From DASZIT01 sp036489495 (GTDB lineage Bacteria > Actinomycetota > Acidimicrobiia > Acidimicrobiales > RAAP-2): a stretch of 24,909 bases of DNA. Position numbers and translations under genes: made by a program. The notes under the pieces are model-generated. The model worked only from the letters and a program-made list of their open reading frames with translations, ran no database searches and was not told where the DNA came from. Location of the stretch: the NCBI GenBank assembly GCA_036489495.1, contig DASXFR010000088.1, positions 1 through 24,909 on the forward strand. The letters run 5' to 3'. The stretch's first letter is position 1, and each line of letters begins with the position of its first letter. Of this stretch, positions 23,100 through 24,909 are shown in pieces.

Positions 23100-23705
23100 A
23101 TGTCCACTGTCCAACGCTGGCAGACTCCTGCCTGCCTCAGCCTGGTTCTCATCGCCGCGATCCTGTTCGTGTTCTCGCTCGGCCTGCGAACCGAAATGCG
23201 CCCGGTTGCCTCCGGGCTCACCCCGGTGGCGGCCGACACCCCGGCCCCGACGGTGTGCCCCGCGCCGACGGCGGCGACGGTGGCCACCCCGGCCCCGCCC
23301 CCGGCTCCGATCGGGATCAACCAGAGTGTCTCGGGCTCCAGCAATCTGGCCGTGGCCGGGAGGGGAAACCAGACCCAGGGGAATGACGGGGGCTTCGGCG
23401 ATGTCGGGCTCCAGTTCCAGAATGTCAACGTGCTGGCCCCGATCAACATCGTCCACATCTCCGACGAGGGCAGCGGCAACACCAACAACGTGAACATCGG
23501 CCCCGCAGCTCCGGTCACCGCTACCACCCCGGCCACGGTCGACCCCAGCACCCCGGCCCCGGCCACGGTTGACCCGACCACCACCCCGACCACGGATCCG
23601 AACGCGACGCCGGCCACCATCCCGACCCGGGTCTGGATTCCGCCGACCACGACCACCACCACGACGGATCCGGTGCCGACCACGACCACTACCACGACGC
23701 CGTAA
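23100..23705 (+). CDS. Exported or membrane-anchored Thr/Pro-rich protein
   Basis: A 201-residue protein of no recognised family. ATG 23100 has an ideal GGAGG (23089-23093) six bases upstream. A hydrophobic segment at about residues 10-29 (ACLSLVLIAAILFVFSLGL) is a signal peptide or anchor. A low-complexity Ala/Pro/Thr linker follows (about 40-70). The central 65 residues are rich in Asn, Gly, Ser and Gln with a loose N-x-SGSSN-x-A-x-AGRGNQTQGN cadence, ending SGNTNNVNIG, reminiscent of secreted beta-rich or amyloid-like repeats. The last 70 residues are a Thr/Pro tail (VDPTTTPTTDP, then poly-Thr blocks), as in O-mannosylated wall-spanning linkers of actinobacteria. The middle probably folds outside the cell, the tails acting as spacers. 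Confidence 0.68.
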   Translation: MSTVQRWQTPACLSLVLIAAILFVFSLGLRTEMRPVASGLTPVAADTPAPTVCPAPTAATVATPAPPPAPIGINQSVSGSSNLAVAGRGNQTQGNDGGFGDVGLQFQNVNVLAPINIVHISDEGSGNTNNVNIGPAAPVTATTPATVDPSTPAPATVDPTTTPTTDPNATPATIPTRVWIPPTTTTTTTDPVPTTTTTTTP

Positions 23706-23712
23706 CGGGTGG

Positions 23713-23726
23713 CCGGCTGAGGCCGG
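23713..23726 (+). terminator. Weak hairpin after the exported protein gene
   Basis: CCGGC (23713-23717), loop TGAG, GCCGG (23722-23726) form a 5-bp GC stem eight bases after the stop at 23705. No T-run follows, so intrinsic termination is doubtful, though actinobacterial terminators often lack one. It sits between convergent genes. Confidence 0.25.
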
Positions 23727-23779
23727 TCGACGCCCGGTTCCTGGGCATCGATGAAACTCAGATGGGTGGCTCCCGCCGA

Positions 23780-24238
23780 TCAGCGGTCGACGGGAGCCAG
23801 GTCTCGTTGGAAGGCAAATGCCTCTTGGTAGGGACCGAAGGGCAGCATCGCCCGGTAGCCGAGTTGTCCGTACATGGCGATGGCCTCCGGCTGTGAAGGA
23901 CCCGTCTCCAGCTGTATTCGGGTGTAGCCGAGTTGTCGGGCAACAGCTTCCAGCCCGGCGAGGACGGTAGTGGCCAGCCCCCTTCGGCGGTAGTCAGGTG
24001 AGGTCCACATGCGCTTGACCTCACAGGTGTCGTCCTCCCGGCGACGAATGCCACCACCGGCCACCGTCTGGTCGCCATCGAGGAGGACGATGAAGGCGCC
24101 GGTGGGGGGATCGAACTCATCGGGATGGGCCAGGCGCATCTCGTCGCCCGCACCGTAACGGTGCTCGTACTCGGCGGCCAGGCCGGCGAGCAGGGGGGCG
24201 ACGATCGGGTCGGACAACCGAACCTGGCGGAGTTCCAT
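23780..24238 (-). CDS. GNAT-family N-acetyltransferase
   Basis: A 152-residue single-domain GNAT from ATG 24238. The acetyl-CoA pyrophosphate-binding motif A is clear: CEVKRMWTSPDYRRRGLATTVLAGLEAVA, with R-R-G-L-A as the Q/RxxGxG/A core (near residue 86-90). Motif B follows (YTRIQLETGPSQPEAIAMYGQLGYRAM), with a Tyr in the general acid region. The N-terminal half (LLAGLAAEYEHRYG) is the acceptor-binding side. It transfers an acetyl group to an amine of an unknown small molecule or protein. No toxin-antitoxin partner or resistance gene lies beside it. The stop falls just short of the hairpin after the exported protein gene. Confidence 0.87.
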   Translation of the reverse strand: MELRQVRLSDPIVAPLLAGLAAEYEHRYGAGDEMRLAHPDEFDPPTGAFIVLLDGDQTVAGGGIRRREDDTCEVKRMWTSPDYRRRGLATTVLAGLEAVARQLGYTRIQLETGPSQPEAIAMYGQLGYRAMLPFGPYQEAFAFQRDLAPVDR

Positions 24239-24349
24239 CCACCGATTATCGCGGCCCGGTCCTTGGACCCGACCACGACCAGGTGGCGGCCCCTCTCGGC
24301 GTTCCGGTCACCTGGGCACAACCGTTGGTGCGGGCGAGAGTCCGAGGTT

Positions 24350-24909
24350 CCACACTTTCTGGGACACGATGTGTCAGCAATTCTGGGACAACCGTTCTGA
24401 GGTGGTCCCGTGGATCTGGCCAAATATTGCGTGAACGCCGTACTCGTCGAGGGCCGCTCTGTGCGGGCAGTGGCGGCGGCGACCGGTCGGTCAAAGTCCT
24501 GGGTGCAGCGCCACGTCGCCTTGTACCGAGAGGGTGGCGACCAGGCCCTGGTGCCGCTCAAACGGGGGCCCAAGGTGCCGGCCAACCTCACCTCGGCCGC
24601 CCTCGAGGGCGAGATCGTGGCCTGGCGGAAACGGCTGGCCGAAGATGGTCTCGACGCCGGGGCCCGGACCATCCAGTGGCACCTGACCGAGACCGGGGTT
24701 GCGGCGCCGGCGCTGTCGACGATCCACCGGGTGCTCAAGCGCCGCGGGTTTGTCACCCCCCAGCCCCAGAAGCGTCCTCGTACCAGCTGGACCCGCTTCG
24801 AGTCGTCACTGCCCAATGAGACCTGGCAGTCAGACATGACCCACTGGCAGCTCGAAGACGGTCAGCCGGTCGAGATCATCAATTTCGTCGATGACTACTC
24901 GCGTGCGGC
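24350..24909 (+). mobile_element. IS481-like insertion sequence, left end (cut by window edge)
   Basis: The element is recognised by its transposase (24410 onward). Just before the gene lie two copies of TTCTGGGACA (24357-24366 and 24381-24390), 24 bases apart, in TTTCTGGGACAC and ATTCTGGGACAAC contexts. Such TGT...TTCTGGGACA ends are typical of IS481-family termini and probably bind transposase. The exact first base cannot be fixed, because the other end and the target duplication are outside the window; candidates are near 24350 or 24370. Confidence 0.6.
24410..24909 (+). CDS. IS481-family transposase, 5' part
   Basis: A frame with no stop runs from GTG 24410 to the window edge, 166 codons. 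The N-terminus is a helix-turn-helix (AVAAATGRSKSWVQRHVALYR) followed by a second helical domain (TIQWHLTE, STIHRVLKRRGFV). The integrase-core fold then begins: ETWQSDMTHWQL contains the first Asp of the DDE triad, and INFVDDYSRA is the conserved stretch after it. This order (leucine-rich HTH, HTH_29/32-type segment, rve core) matches IS481. The second Asp and the Glu lie beyond the window, so activity cannot be judged. GGTGGTCCC precedes the start, a poor ribosome binding site. Confidence 0.85.
   Translation, partial: MDLAKYCVNAVLVEGRSVRAVAAATGRSKSWVQRHVALYREGGDQALVPLKRGPKVPANLTSAALEGEIVAWRKRLAEDGLDAGARTIQWHLTETGVAAPALSTIHRVLKRRGFVTPQPQKRPRTSWTRFESSLPNETWQSDMTHWQLEDGQPVEIINFVDDYSRA

Noticed and set aside
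23540..23705. ACC/ACG-rich low-complexity DNA as a possible microsatellite or regulatory repeat
   Set aside because: It is the codon pattern of the Thr/Pro tail of the exported protein, in frame to its stop.

Overview
The window is high-GC DNA, dense with genes, with frequent GTG and TTG starts and many ATGA, GTGA or TGATG start/stop overlaps. The gene content is actinobacterial: a FadD17-like acyl-CoA synthetase, FadE-type dehydrogenase, split MaoC hydratase subunits, a 3Fe-4S ferredoxin, a bacterial P450, family III CoA transferase and a DUF4214 methyltransferase. An uncultivated or environmental actinomycete, possibly Acidimicrobiia-like, fits. That placement is inference, because no rRNA or other marker gene is present.

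Region 1 (1-546) is the 3' end of a secreted protein built of about 99-residue Ig-like repeats. Region 2 (616-10669) is a long plus-strand run: 3Fe-4S ferredoxin, acyl-CoA dehydrogenase, a 28-codon ORF coupled to a TesB thioesterase, aldehyde dehydrogenase, CoA transferase, MaoC-type subunit without the catalytic His, crotonase, DoxX membrane protein, catalytic MaoC subunit, and an APC permease fused to a cytosolic domain and a C-terminal OB-fold. Most of it reads as a catabolic cassette that oxidises an aldehyde, moves CoA and runs beta-oxidation steps on an unknown acyl substrate. A minus-strand SDR (10677-11579), probably a 3-hydroxyacyl-CoA dehydrogenase, could supply the next step.

Region 3 (11749-13621) holds a DUF4214-methyltransferase, convergent with a MerR regulator. 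The MerR gene is divergent from region 4 (13697-19178), a tight operon of a CruF/DUF422-type membrane protein, cytochrome P450, aldehyde dehydrogenase, FadD17-like acyl-CoA synthetase and a VOC protein. The order hydroxylation, aldehyde oxidation, CoA activation suggests oxidative attack on a hydrophobic, perhaps isoprenoid, compound, which would feed region 2. The ferredoxin at 616 is a candidate P450 electron donor.

Region 5 (19188-24238) is mixed: an ABM-like small protein, an unrecognised 354-residue protein with an internal duplication, a 2TM-RCK potassium channel, a coiled-coil membrane-anchored protein, an isochorismatase-like hydrolase lacking the usual Cys, a Thr/Pro-rich exported protein and a GNAT acetyltransferase. 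Region 6 (about 24350 to the end) is the left end of an IS481-like insertion sequence, cut by the window edge.

No stretch longer than 300 bases lacks a gene. The largest gaps (11580-11748, 19479-19688, 22926-23099, 24239-24409) are 5' regions, three of them between divergent genes. I saw no tRNA, rRNA, CRISPR array, prophage or origin. The best candidates for something new are the permease-OB fusion, the CruF-P450-ALDH-FadD operon and the duplicated 354-residue protein.
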